From Cheiracanthium punctorium (Eukaryota > Arthropoda > Arachnida > Araneae > Cheiracanthiidae), in contig JAWZYV010000771.1 in the NCBI GenBank assembly GCA_038373885.1, positions 806,001-870,000 on the forward strand: a stretch of DNA of 64,000 nt, given 5' to 3'. Within the stretch, counting starts at the first letter, position 1. The number at the start of each line of letters is the position of its first letter. Under the pieces are notes generated by a model that worked only from the letters and a program-made list of their open reading frames with translations, did no database searches and was not told the DNA's origin. The position numbers were made by a program, and so were the translations under genes. Positions 9,841 through 21,480 of the stretch are shown here, one piece after another.

Positions 9841-11035
9841 TTAGTTAAGTCTGAGCAATTGCTTGGGTAACGTAAGCAAATGCACATGTTGTTGACTACT
9901 GCCTCTGTTGAGCCCTTTTTCTTTAGCAAGCGGAAACAGTTCTCGCTTCATTTCTCATTTTTACGGCATTATTGAGGATATTTTTTTCTATAAGAGTATT
10001 TTTATCATCGGGTGTTATAGAGTTAAGTGAAGTAAAAGGATGGCTCAAAAAAAAAAAAATGAAAAATTTTGCCGTTTTTGGAGCAGAAATATACTAATGA
10101 AGGTGCAGTAAGCATTATATTCTTAGATTTTATGTTGTATGGAGAAGAATCAAATGATAAAGTTGACGATGCAGGTTTTCATAGTGTATCTGTACGTCAA
10201 TCACCAGTATAGCCCAGAAAAATTCTTTTAAAATAATGTGTGTATTTTCCATTTTTTAACTGTACATGAATCTTCTCTTAAAAGGGAAATTCTTATTACA
10301 TTTAAAAAATAAAAGCAAATTTAAATTCTATAGTAAAGTATAGTATTTCTCGAGATTTCTAGAAAATGCTATGAAACCAATGGAGAAACATAAAACTTCA
10401 TATCTCGCGTTCTAGTTAACGATTTTGATGAAACAAAAAGCAAATTGAATTATTTGACGCGTAGAATACGAATTTTAAACTGTTTTAAACCCCAGAACAG
10501 CGGGTTGCCCATCGGTAATTTCGCGAGCAGAAAATTTTGCGAATTTCATATGAATAGAACCGATGGTTGAAAAATCCCGAAAATACATAAATATAGAACA
10601 TTTTTTTCTTAAGGCATTTAAAAAATTTCCCTTTGTCCGAAAAGTTCGTCGCTCCCCCCCCTTCCCCATTTTGAATGGCTTCAGAGAAGATTTTATAAAT
10701 ATTGTAAGTAAATGAATTGCATTTGTTGTAGTATTATTTTTTATATTCAAGAAATAGTTACATAGTATTCGGGAAATAGTTGTAAGGAAGAAAGTTGCCA
10801 AGAATGAGCTTGTAACTGTGCAAAAACATCATTAAATTTTGGTAAGTGAAAAATTTCTGATTTTTTATTATTATTTGAAGCGAAGAAAAAGGATTTGCGA
10901 GGATTATATCTTTCCGAATACCAACGGGCTCGCGAAAATAATAGCTTCTACAGTAGATTGCGTACAGCCATGTCATTTTAGCACGTGTGCTGCAAAGAAA
11001 AGTTAACCCCAGAAAAGTTAATCCCAGATATTCGG
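9841..11035. other. unassigned AT-rich stretch
   Basis: No recognisable coding, RNA or repeat structure. Open frames on the minus strand (10475-10976) are short, low in complexity and show no family resemblance. Confidence 0.45.
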
Positions 11036-11163
11036 AAGGAAGTCACGAGAGGCTGGGCATAGCGGATTAAATTGCTCTCTGGCGATTTGGCGTGCAGACT
11101 CCTTTGGCAAGAGTCGTTTCTCCCGCTGTTACACACTGCACGCTAGGGGTTGCCGCCCGCATG
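11036..11163 (+). repeat. arm of a 7.3 kb-spaced inverted repeat (left)
   Basis: About 128 bp of GC-richer sequence, including CGAGAGGCTGGGCATAGCGG and ending GGGGTTGCCGCCCGC, is present in reverse orientation at 18380-18505. The arms differ by a few substitutions and a 4 bp TCAG insertion. Confidence 0.85.
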
Positions 11164-11165
11164 AA

Positions 11166-12717
11166 ATTTTATCTCGCAGCTATTTACAGTTTTCTTGTTA
11201 TTTTTTTATTTTTTCTTAATGTTTTACTTATGTCATTGACAATACAAGAAATTTCCAGATTTCACCATTCATTTTTTTTTTTTTCCTGTCTTTATACATA
11301 GACAATGTTTTGACTGGTGTTGATAAGTGATTTTTAAGAGATATTAAACTTTAAAATTGGAACACATTTTAAGAAAGGCTGATCTATGCAAACGAAATAG
11401 TTTTTCTGCTCTTTTCGATTTATAAACAGAGCGCTCAACGTTGCTTTACGCTGAGGCCTGTGGGGTGATTATGGATTGATGCAATTTATGGGATCTGCAT
11501 CAGTTATGTTTCATCAATTTTTCATTTCAAATAATTGCATTGCTTCCGCACTTTAGCATTGAAAGACTAAAGTTAGGAAGCAACGCTGGATGCATAAGGG
11601 GACTAGTCAATTTAAACATCCTAACTATCCTAATTTAAACATTGTAAAGTAGAGAGCCTGCAGGTTATGACTTGTAAAGTTCATTTGCATGTAAACTACA
11701 TCTATTTTCATTTGTGTATTACATGAAGTGTGCTTTTAAAAAAATTACAAGCAAAAAATATTCATTAGAAAAGTGTGTTTAAAATATCGGTTCTCCATCC
11801 TCTAAACCTAGCTGTGGGAATTTTCGATTAGAATAGAACGACCTCAGAATTGCTAACATTAAGATACTGTATAGGATAATTTAGGATTTTGTTTGTTTAA
11901 AAAGAAACATACAAAATATAGCAATTTTAAAAGCCAAAGTAAGGGGGAAATAAGAACGAATGAATTTTAAAAGAACAGATAATTAAGACAAAAAAATTTA
12001 AAAAATTATAATGCAATATATGGGATCTGTATCAATTATATTTCATCAATTCATTTCAAATGATTGAGTTTCTCATTTTTCCGATTATTTAAAAACAGTC
12101 AAAAGCTCAGGTGATGCCCCCTCCATCACAGATCTACAGGGAGGGCACAAGGGTACGTGACGTGCTCCCACCCCCACCCTCAGACGAACTAAGTTTATAC
12201 TATATAGAAGATTGACTTGTTTTGTAAATTGAAGTTATTTCATAAGAAAATGTGACAAAAAATGTTTTCTGCACCCCCCCCCTCCTCCTTCCAGATTTTT
12301 TTTTTTTGTGTGTGTGTGTGTGCGCGCGCCACTGCCCCCCCCTCTCTCTCCTTTAAAAAGTAACTATAATTAACTTTATGTTAATGCCAATAACTACTAA
12401 ATATGAATAAAATTGATCTGCTTAAATAAATTAAAACCATCAATAATCCATTCAGCTTTTTATATGATTTTAAAGATTTATTTTGCATTATTCCTATTGA
12501 TTTATTGATCAAATTAAATATAATCTACTATATAACAATAATGCTTTATAATATGAATAATAATATTATTGTACAATGCTTGGAAGTCTTACTAAATTAA
12601 TGCTTTAATTATTTTATCATAATAAAGGTCTTTATACACTATAGTGGTACATCTCAAGTAGAATCTATCTGCCTCTAGTTATTTTACAATCTATATATTC
12701 TTCAGAATGTGATTTTC
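11166..12717. other. unassigned AT-rich stretch with TG and C-rich microsatellites
   Basis: The only notable structure is a (TG)n/GCGC tract at 12308-12328, flanked by C runs at 12283 and 12336. Two loosely similar segments (GGATCTG.ATCA..TATTTCATCAATT at about 11490 and 12020) suggest an old duplication. No gene was seen. Confidence 0.45.
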
Positions 12718-12757
12718 GTAATTCAAATGTGATATATTGATATCACATTTGAATTAC
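12718..12757. repeat. perfect hairpin, 18 bp arms
   Basis: The arms GTAATTCAAATGTGATAT (12718-12735) and its exact reverse complement (12740-12757) are separated by ATTG. Confidence 0.9.
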
Positions 12758-12777
12758 CGGAGATTAAGAAGAAGAAA

Positions 12778-12813
12778 GGCCGGAGATTAAGAAATGAAAC
12801 TTAATCTCCGGCC
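12778..12813. repeat. perfect hairpin, 14 bp arms
   Basis: The arms GGCCGGAGATTAAG (12778-12791) and its exact reverse complement (12800-12813) flank AAATGAAA. It lies 20 bp from the previous hairpin and shares CCGGAGATTAAG with the spacer at 12757-12768, so one seed was copied twice. Confidence 0.9.
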
Positions 12814-14346
12814 TATTATATCTTTCCATATGTTATGTATTAGAATTATTTAAAAATTCTAGTTTACGCACTTCTGTTAATTTTCTTGGCCTAATAATTG
12901 ATAAACGATCAGCCACTCTTGAATATTTACGGAAAAAGGAAATGTTTTAAAATTTAATGCAAATAATTTTACTCATTTTTATGAGCTAATAAATTTGTAT
13001 ACAGCGATATAATAGTTAATTATCTACACTTTATGTTCTAATGAACATTATATATATGTACATTAAATACTGATTGTAGATATATATATCCTTTTAATTT
13101 TTTTACCGTCTATTATTATTTATCCAAATTCTTAGTATTTTTATGTCATCAAGAGGCTGGAATTGTTTCATTCATTTATTTATCTAGGGATAGATGTTCC
13201 TTTTTCTGCTTCTTATCTATAGCATATAGAATTGATGTATGCAGTTCGTAGGGTCTGTGAGTTTCATCAGAGTCCGATTATCATAAGAGTAAGAGGAGCA
13301 ACAGCCCGGGGCCCCTTAAAAACAGGGGCCGATCCCTAAATCTCACAGCTTTATACATTATATATATATATATATATATATACATACTAGTATATATATA
13401 TATATCAGTAAAATCAAATTTTTCTATCACTTCATTTACTGAATTATACAGAATATAATAGAATTTATACTAAATGTTTCTAATACAGAGCATATCCCAT
13501 TTTATATATTACAAATATTTAGTATAATAATGAATAAAACACTCTAGAATCATGTATTAATTAGCAGATCCAGGGCCCTTGCTAATCCCCCTTAACACTC
13601 AAAATTGTATAAAACTTGGCAAAATTAGATACATAGTAAGCAAACTCGGTAAATTTTTTTAACGAAAACTATAATTTACTTTCTATTTCTGGTACACTTG
13701 TCAAATTACGTAAACCCATTACGTAAACCCCTTTCTCATTTAATTTTAAGTTTTTAGCTATTTACCTTATGAATTTTTCACTGAAACAAAATGGTCCAAA
13801 GAAAGTCTTAAAAAATCGTTCTTGAATACGAATTAGTTTTTTCTTTCATTGAATTAGTAGTTTGTGCTTGATTAAAAGAATTTAGCATTTTATAAATATA
13901 GATTATATGTAAATGAACTTTACACAAAGTTTAACATTTACTTTCTTACCGTTACAAAGACGAGCGGTTATTATTCTTTGTTGTTACACACATTATTGCT
14001 AGCTCATATTAATCTTTCAGTATCCTACAAGAATCAGTAATGCAATTTTCGTCCTCGCTTCAATCTGCATCCATGGGAACATATAGGTTTAAACCCGAAG
14101 AGTTTATCTGCATCTATAATCCATATCTATTAATTGCTAAAACCCCGGACTAAACATTTAAAGAAGGGTTTTCTCTAATCGTATGTAAATTTCATACAAA
14201 AGCCAAATGATGATTGCTTTTTAACTGTCCACTGTTTCTTTTTTATTTCCGTAACATATTACCTTCAAAGCTAAAATTGTAATTTTAGACTGCAATTTTA
14301 AATGCATTAAAATATATATTTAGAACAATTAATCAACAAATATATA
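12814..14346. other. unassigned AT-rich stretch with (TA)n microsatellite
   Basis: It contains a (TA)n tract at 13358-13406, interrupted by CATACTAG. No coding or element structure was recognised in the rest. Confidence 0.45.
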
Positions 14347-15352
14347 TCCTTATAAATAAAAATGAAATTCTGTTTGTTTGTTTGTTTGTTTGTTTGTTTG
14401 TGGATTTGATTCGTATACAAATCCACAAAAATGGACCTATCAGCCTGAAATTGGGCACAGATGCGTAAAATAATATAGAATAAAAGATAGTCCACTTTAA
14501 AACTTTGAAAGTCCACCCGTTCCCGGAATTTAAGAGATTTTTTATGTTCTCCACGCAAAAAGCTTTCCGTAATTGTAACCCCTGTAGTCAAAAAAGTGTG
14601 AAATAAGGATCGTTGTTGCCATGTGTGGCGATTTTGCCGAATAAAATGTTTTAAATTCTCAAAGTAAAAATAAAAGAATAATAATGATTTTTTTTTGTTA
14701 GATTATATTCGTAATGTTATTTTTCTTAAATTATAATATCGTGTGCATGGGAAATCGGAGCAGGAATTGAATGTTTTATACGCAAAACAATAAGAATTGA
14801 AGATTTCCGAGGCTAATATGTTAAAATTTTTTAGTTTGGCGAAAAAATAAAATGGCTCAAATGCCGAGAAAGTGAGTTCTAGCGGTTTACACTGTTTCCG
14901 GCTTGACGCAATTTACTGAGAGCTTAAGGAAACGGATTTTTGAAAACAAGTGCAAAGGTTTTATTAGAATACAGCGTTAAATTTTAATGATCCGTGCGGA
15001 AATAATGCAGTTATTAAGGGATTTCAAGCGATCTATCTTCAGCATTCTCGCCAATTGAGTGCATTGATTTTAGTTGGGGGAAATCCGCCAAATTTCAGAA
15101 AATTGAAATCTTCGCATTTAGTACATCGAGGTAACGATGAATGAAACATGTTATAGTTGATAATTTAAAAAATGAGGCTGTATTAAGGGATTCCACTTTT
15201 CAAAAAAATGCCTGGCGGTCGAACCATTTCCCATTTTGATTGCTGCTAAGTCAATGCTTCGAATGATTCCCTGAAAAAACTCCGGCAAAATGGCGTATGT
15301 TGGCACTTTGGTGAGGCTTAGATTTGAAACTGGATTTTATTTGAGACTGGTA
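14347..15352 (+). mobile_element. Helitron-like unit 1
   Basis: It starts TCCTTATAAATAAAAATGAA followed by a (GTTT)n run, a start typical of many arthropod Helitron-like elements. The body is about 1 kb and noncoding. Its last 240 bp (from GAAATCTTCGCATTTAGTAC) is almost identical to the end of unit 3. It lacks its own 3' hairpin and runs directly into unit 2. Confidence 0.6.
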
Positions 15353-16276
15353 TCTATATTAATAAAACAATGTGTGTAAACTGTTTGTTTGCCTGTGTCT
15401 CGCGTAGCTCGCAAACGGGTGATCGTAGACCTACCAAATTTTGAACGGATATTCTCCATGACAGGTCCCGACACACCTCGAAGCGATTTTTTCAAAATTC
15501 GAAGTATTTTAGGAAATATCGATAAAAACGTATCGCAAAAGGCTAATTTTTGCTTTCCGCCATTTCGTAATTGTAACCCCACAGTGCATTAAGCGACAAT
15601 TAAGCTTATATAGGTTGCCACATTCGGCAATGCCACATTCGGCAGTTCATTAAATGATTCAGACTCTTGAAGTAAAATTAAAAGAATAACGATTTTTTTT
15701 TATTTTGACTAGATTATTTGTAAGGTTGTTTTTAAATTAAAATATCGTGTGCATGTGAAATCAGAGCGGGAATGAAATGATTTATACTCAAAAGAAAAAT
15801 AGAATTTGGAAATTTTCCGAAAATAAATGTGCAACTTTTTAATTGGGCGAAAAATAAAAGGGGTTGATGTCCGATTTTGTGGAGGATTCTAACGCTTGGC
15901 GCTATTTATCGTAATTTAATCGTCTGCTATTTGGGTTATGAATACACCTGCGTATAAGTTATTGAAATTTTCATTCAGTTGGAATTGTGCATTTTTCTGA
16001 GCAGCTTTTCTGCATCTATTTCTAATATATTACATCCAGAAAAAAGGATGTTAGAAATATCAATTTTAATTTTGTTTAATCACACTCATGAATAATGATA
16101 CACTTTCCAACTTAATAAAAGAAGGAACGAAAATAGGGAAGACCCATGGATTATAACTCTTTTTATATATAGCACTTTAGTGCGTATTTAAAATCTGAAA
16201 GTGTGTCAGATTTTCTATGATTCTAGCGCTTGGCGCAATTTAATGAGAGGGTATTTTTAAAAACAAGCGTAGGTAA
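15353..16276 (+). mobile_element. Helitron-like unit 2, diverged
   Basis: It starts TCTATATTAATAAAACAATG followed by TGTTTG-rich sequence. The body shares shorter blocks with units 1 and 3 (ATATCGTGTGCATG, then a GGCGAAAAATAAAA block), so it is a relative rather than a copy. Confidence 0.5.
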
Positions 16277-17283
16277 TCTTATAAATAAAAATCAAATTCT
16301 GTTTGTCAATTTGTTAATTTGGGTAGTATACAATTCCACAAAAATGGACCTGTCAGCCTGAAATTTTACACAGATATATGTAAAATAATATAGAATAAAT
16401 GATAGTCCACTTTAAAACTTTGAAAGTCCATCCGTTTCCGGAATTTAAGAGATTTTTAATGTTCTCCACGCAGAAAGCTTTATGTAATTGTAACCCCTGT
16501 AGTGAAAAAAGTGTGTGAAATAAGCATCTTGGTTGCCATGTGTGGCGATTTTGCCGAATAAAATGTTTTAAATTCTTAAAGTGAAAAGAAAAGAATAATA
16601 ATGATTTTTTTAGTTTATATTTATAAGGTTATTTTTTTAATTATAATATCGTGTGCGCATAAGAAATGAGAACAGGAATGAAATGTTTTATACGCAAAAC
16701 AATGAGGATCGAAGATTTCCGAGACTAATATGTAAATTTTTTTAGTTTGGCGAAAAATAAAATGGCTGATAGGCCGATTTTTAGAAAGTGAGTTCTAGCG
16801 GTTTGCACAGTTTTAGGCTTTTTGGCGCAATTTACTGAGAGCTTAAGGGAATAGCATTTTTGAAAACAAGTGCATAGGTTTTCTTAGAATACAGCATTAA
16901 ATTTTAACTATCCGTGCAGAAATAATGCAGTTATTAGGGCATTTCAAGCGATGTAGCTTCAGAATTCTCGCCAATTGAGTACATTGATTTAACTTGGGGG
17001 AAATCCGCCAAATTTCAGAAAATTGAAATCTTCGCATTTAGTACATCGAGGTAACGATGAATAAAACATGTTATAGTTGATAATTTAAAAAATGAGGCTG
17101 TATTAAGGGATTCCACTTTTCAAAAAAATGCCTGGCGGTCGAACCATTTCCCATTTTGATTGCTGCTAAGTCAATGCTTCGAATGATTCCCTGAAAAAAC
17201 TCTTGCAAAATGGCGTATGCTGGCACTTTGGCGAGGCTTAGATTTGAAACTGGATTTTACTTGAGACTGGTATATATAATAAG
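16277..17283 (+). mobile_element. Helitron-like unit 3, close copy of unit 1
   Basis: It starts TCTTATAAATAAAAATCAAA. It follows unit 1 base for base over most of its length (for example AATGGACCTGTCAGCCTGAA and the 17030-17265 segment), with small indels. The offset between units 1 and 3 is about 1920-1930 bp. Confidence 0.6.
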
Positions 17284-17360
17284 ACTGGTTATAGATAAAA
17301 ATGAATGTTGGTATGTGTGTAGGAGGTTGAAAAACTCAGCACCGTTTCACCGATCACCAT

Positions 17361-18250
17361 GAAATTTGGTTCACCTAAGTCTTTTATCATGGAGAAGGTT
17401 TTTATGCTATCCGTTTTCCTCTAACTTGCCACTAGCTGGCGCAGCAGAACGTCGAATTCTATTCCGTTTAGCCGTTTGCTATGCGAATATCGTCCAACCA
17501 ATTTCTATGAAATTTGGTACACGCGGATATTAGAACACGGAGAATATTTTTCACTATCCATTTGCTGTAACTTACCGCTAAATAGCGCTGCAACGCATCA
17601 ACTTCTATACCGTACGACCGATCGGCATAACATTTTTTATACTTACACATTTGAGCACGAAGAATATATTCTAACTGTGTTACTTTTGATGTTACTCACC
17701 ACTAGGTGGCACTGCAATGCATTATTATTTTAACTCGCCACTAGATGACGCTGCAGCAGGCCAAATTTTTGACCATTCAAACGGTGGCTATGAAAATCAG
17801 TACTCATAGCTATTTGAACAATGAGAATATTTTGGCGTTATCCATTTTCCTATAACTCGCCACATGACGGCGCTGTAGCAAATCATTACTTTAATTAACC
17901 ACTAGATGGCCCTGAAGTGTATCACTTCTTGACTGTGCGAATGATCGCCATGGAAATAGGTATACATAGATATTTGAACACGGGGAAGAGTTTGGCACGA
18001 TCCATTTTCCTATAACTTGACACTAGATGTCGCGTCAACACATGAACTTCAGGACTATTCAGCCGATCGTAATGAAAATTCGTATGCATCGATATCTGAA
18101 TGCGAAGAATATTTTCGCCGTATCCGTTTTGCTAAAACTCGCCACTAGATTGCGCTACGCCGCATCGCCTTCTGCACCATAAAAACGATTGCCTTGAAAT
18201 TCAGTATGCATGATTATTGAACACAATATAACGCGATATCCATTTTGCTA
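17361..18250 (+). repeat. degenerate tandem repeat, ~120-165 bp unit, about 7 copies
   Basis: Each unit has a block like ATGAAATTTGGTACAC, then GAACACGGAGAATATTTT, then TATCCATTTTCCTATAACTC, then GCCACTAGATGGCGCTGCA. Block starts fall at about 17361, 17508, 17627, 17788, 17951, 18071 and 18193. Confidence 0.75.
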
Positions 18251-18312
18251 TATCTCTTTATTACAATAAATAGTAATCACAACAAATATTAATCTCAAAA
18301 AGTCCATTCATT

Positions 18313-18341
18313 CCCGTGCGAAGAACGGGTACTTCAGCTAG
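18313..18341 (+). other. Helitron 3' hairpin and CTAG terminus
   Basis: The stem CCCGT (18313-18317) pairs with ACGGG (18325-18329). CTAG at 18338-18341 is followed by T. This marks the rolling-circle transposon end. Confidence 0.85.
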
Positions 18342-18379
18342 TATATATATATATTGCTGTTTTTCGCGGATCAACTTGC

Positions 18380-18505
18380 GGTGCGGGCGGCAACCCCTAG
18401 CGTGGAGTGTATAACAGCGGGAGAAACGACTCTTGCCAAAGGAGTCTGACTGCACGCCAAATCGCCAGAGAGCAATTTAATCCGCTATGCCCAGCCTCTC
18501 GTAAG
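18380..18505 (-). repeat. arm of a 7.3 kb-spaced inverted repeat (right)
   Basis: Reverse complement of 11036-11163, with one TCAG insertion and a few substitutions. It lies 39 bp beyond the Helitron 3' end. Confidence 0.85.
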
Positions 18506-18765
18506 GAAGTCATCCTCTCTTTGCTTACAAGGTCACAAACATTGCCATCACAGTATTCCGATCATGTTTTCTATACTATAACTGCACGCAATGCGCACGT
18601 TCTTGATGCGATGACATCAAAATTGAGCCGTGATGCCTCTAGTGTTTGAATATTAATAAATAAAAATTCCCCTTATAAAATTACTGGTTGTGTTTGACTT
18701 GTTTGTTGGTAGTCATTTATATCACAGTTAAGAAAATTTGTTTATTTTTTACACTAATTAGAGGT
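18506..18765. other. unassigned spacer
   Basis: No clear coding or repeat signal. It ends at the start of repeat A. Confidence 0.4.
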
Positions 18766-20148
18766 GCGTGGAAAATATTTCCGCCGAAACCTATGTCCGG
18801 ATCGATAACTACCTTTTATATGTGTTATTTTACGACGTTTTTATTATTTCATCTTATTACTGGATAGGGAACGGGGATTCATTAGATTGTTACAGTTTGT
18901 GACATGGGGGTGGAAAGGGCTAATAAGAAGTGTGACATCAAACATTTTGGTTAAAATGAAAACATTTAAAGTCAGTAGATTAAATTTTGTAGTTATTTTG
19001 AAATTACCAGTAATGGAGGGTATTTTTTCACGGAGTTAAACAGCTTATGGTAATTTCTATATGTATTCTTTCGTTCGGAAAAGGCATTAAAGGCTGCTTC
19101 TGAGAATATTGTAGCAGCAGAAAGCCTTCACAAAGAAAATAACGCTCTCAAATGTCATGCAAAAGAGCATACCTTAAAAATGAAATATCATTTATAAAGC
19201 AGTGGATTATGAATAATATTTTCTGAATTGCAAATATATGTGTGTGTAACACAGGAAAAAAGTTGTAATAGGTAATTTTAAACAAATGAAACAAAATAAA
19301 TAAATATAAACGGACTGACTGAAATTTGCGGGTTTTTATTTTATTTTATTTTATTTTTTAGCACCTGCGCGTTGCGCTCATCTCCAGTACGTATATATTA
19401 TCTACGTCTAAGATTTAATGAAGAGTAGGGTCCCCGAACAATGAAGGGATTGAGATCAGTTCAGACCAGTGAAGTAATCGCCTATAAGGACTAGAGCCTA
19501 TAGATAAATATAAAACCATACACTTTTAGAGACAAGCAATCAATGACGTGATTACGTGACTTTTGCGTTGTGCAGTGAGTCGCTCGCAAGTGCCCCTTCG
19601 CTTTATCAACAGCTGAAACAGAGCAATTGCCGCTTATCACTAACAGATTTGGTAAAGTGCGTGCTTTGTTTAACTAGCCCTCCCCGCTCCCCCCAAAAAA
19701 CCCATTGTTTTATTTCCGAAAATGAAAAATCTGTTTTGAGTATTTTCTAGTAATGCCACTCAAATAACGCAAAGATGGTTTTCCGATAGTAAAGCCAACC
19801 TCATCTTCGGGTTATCAGAATGTAGATTTAATTATTTCAGCAAAATTCATCTCTACTTTCAAAGACCGCGATTGGTTATTTTAATTATTAATTAATTTTC
19901 TTTTCTTTTTACTTTTTGTGGAGATTAAAAATCAGTGTTCCTAACCTACCGAAAGTCAAAACCTTTTCTTACAAATGATGTGATCGGAAACATCATACAG
20001 AGGTTTCCAACTACATGCGCATACGGTTGCTTAAATTATTTATGAAGCGGATTTTTTTATTTCAACAGAATTTGTTAAATAATACATCGTGACTTTTTGA
20101 AAGAAATGTTGAATTCTGCTGAAATAATAAAATCTACATCCTGGATGG

Positions 20149-20395
20149 AATTTCTTAAAAAACGGAAGTAGAATAACTTCTTTTAAATTATTTCAAAATT
20201 AAAATTGGCCTAAAAATATAACTGTTTCTTATTTCAAATATTCCCCGACGAATGAATCAGAAGTCTTTGAAGGGGGGGTCATTTTCCCCGACAGGATCAC
20301 GTGCTCCCCTGGGCCACCTACTGGCGCCACCTTCGATTACCTGAATAATACGTGAAAACAGAAAGATTCAAATTTACTGTACAGCTTTACTTTAG
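20149..20395 (+). repeat. direct repeat U, copy 1 (~247 bp)
   Basis: Running from AATTTCTTAAAAAACGGAAG to TACAGCTTTA, it is repeated at 21248-21480 in the same orientation with a few substitutions and a short deletion. It is absent from the corresponding place in the repeat A copy at 41.9 kb. Confidence 0.88.
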
Positions 20396-20406
20396 TATGT
20401 AAGTAT

Positions 20407-20460
20407 ATAATCTATCTTGTTCTTTGAAAGTAATGACTTTCAAAGAACAAGATAGATTAT
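20407..20460. repeat. perfect hairpin, 24 bp arms
   Basis: Arms at 20407-20430 and 20437-20460 are exact reverse complements around TAATGA. The paralogous sequence at about 41880-41912 has only one arm, so the second was created in this copy. Confidence 0.93.
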
Positions 20461-21247
20461 CTAAATTTTTAATGAAATTTTTGTTTTACTGTTTGGAGAG
20501 CTCAAAATTCTGCGTTTCTTGCCCACGGAACTTCACAAGCCTTTTTACAACTTATGTGGGCGTACATTTCAGGAAATAGTTTCCGCCTACATGAGTAATC
20601 GCTCCCTCTGAAAATTGTCCATGATGCAGATTTTATTATTTCAGCAGAATTCAACATTTCTTTCAAAAATTCACGACGTATTATTTAAATTTTTTGTTTA
20701 CTGTTAGTTAAGTTTAAGAGCGTGTGGCTCTAACCCACCGTAAGTGATGGTCCTTCTTACAATTGAAGTGGGCGTAAACACCAAGACAATGTTCCTGCCT
20801 ACATGGTGCACCCGTTTGCTCTCAGAACAGTTCCGTTTAAAAATTAATAGGCGCCGCAGGACTTTTGAATGAGTTTAATGTAAACCGATCGCGTTAAACA
20901 CCTATTCTCCGTTTTCTTTAAAACCACCCTTCTTATGTTTAAAACCACCCTTCTAATTTTGTTCATCACTAGATTGAAACGCACTTTTACTTTCCTTGCG
21001 AAGATAATAAATAATAAATACAAAGCCTAAGGGTGGTTTTTATGAAATTTTAATAGATTTTTAAAACACAGAAGTAAGATGATACTACTGAGGTATGCTT
21101 CCGAGAAAAGAAACGGCCTTAGTTCACTCAGTCTTGTGACAGTAATTCACTAGCATGAAAATTTTCTTCATTTGTATAACCTCGTCAAGAAACATTTAAG
21201 TTATCCCAACCATTTTGTTTCTGATTGAAATGTAAACGCAACATTGC

Positions 21248-21480
21248 GCGAATTTCTTAAAAAACGGAAGTAGAATAATTTCTTTTAAATTATTTCAAAA
21301 TTAAAATTGGCCTAAAAATATAACTGTTTCTTATTTCAAATATTCCCCGACGAATGAATCAGAGGTCTCTGAAGGGGGGTCATTTTCCCCGACAAGGGCA
21401 CGTGCTCCCTACTGGCGCCACCTTCGATGACCTGAATAATACGTGAAAACAGAAAGATTCAAATTTACGGTACAGCTTTA
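21248..21480 (+). repeat. direct repeat U, copy 2
   Basis: Second copy of the block at 20149-20395. Its right edge fuses into the inverted T module. Confidence 0.88.

Larger units (their letters stand above)
17284..18341 (+). mobile_element. terminal Helitron with canonical 3' end
   Basis: It begins near GGTTATAGATAAAAATGAAT and ends at 18338-18341 with CTAG followed by T, preceded by the hairpin CCCGT...ACGGG (18313-18329). Hairpin plus CTRR before a host T is the established Helitron 3' signature. The interior is a degenerate tandem repeat. It is noncoding, hence nonautonomous. Confidence 0.82.

Noticed and set aside
14307..14591. Minus-strand frame with NKQTNKQTNKQ
   Set aside because: It is a translation of the (GTTT)n run at the start of a Helitron-like unit.
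20149..21480. LTR retrotransposon with the U repeats as LTRs
   Set aside because: The 1.1 kb spacing has no gag, pol, primer-binding site or polypurine tract, and the U copies lack TG...CA ends and a flanking duplication.
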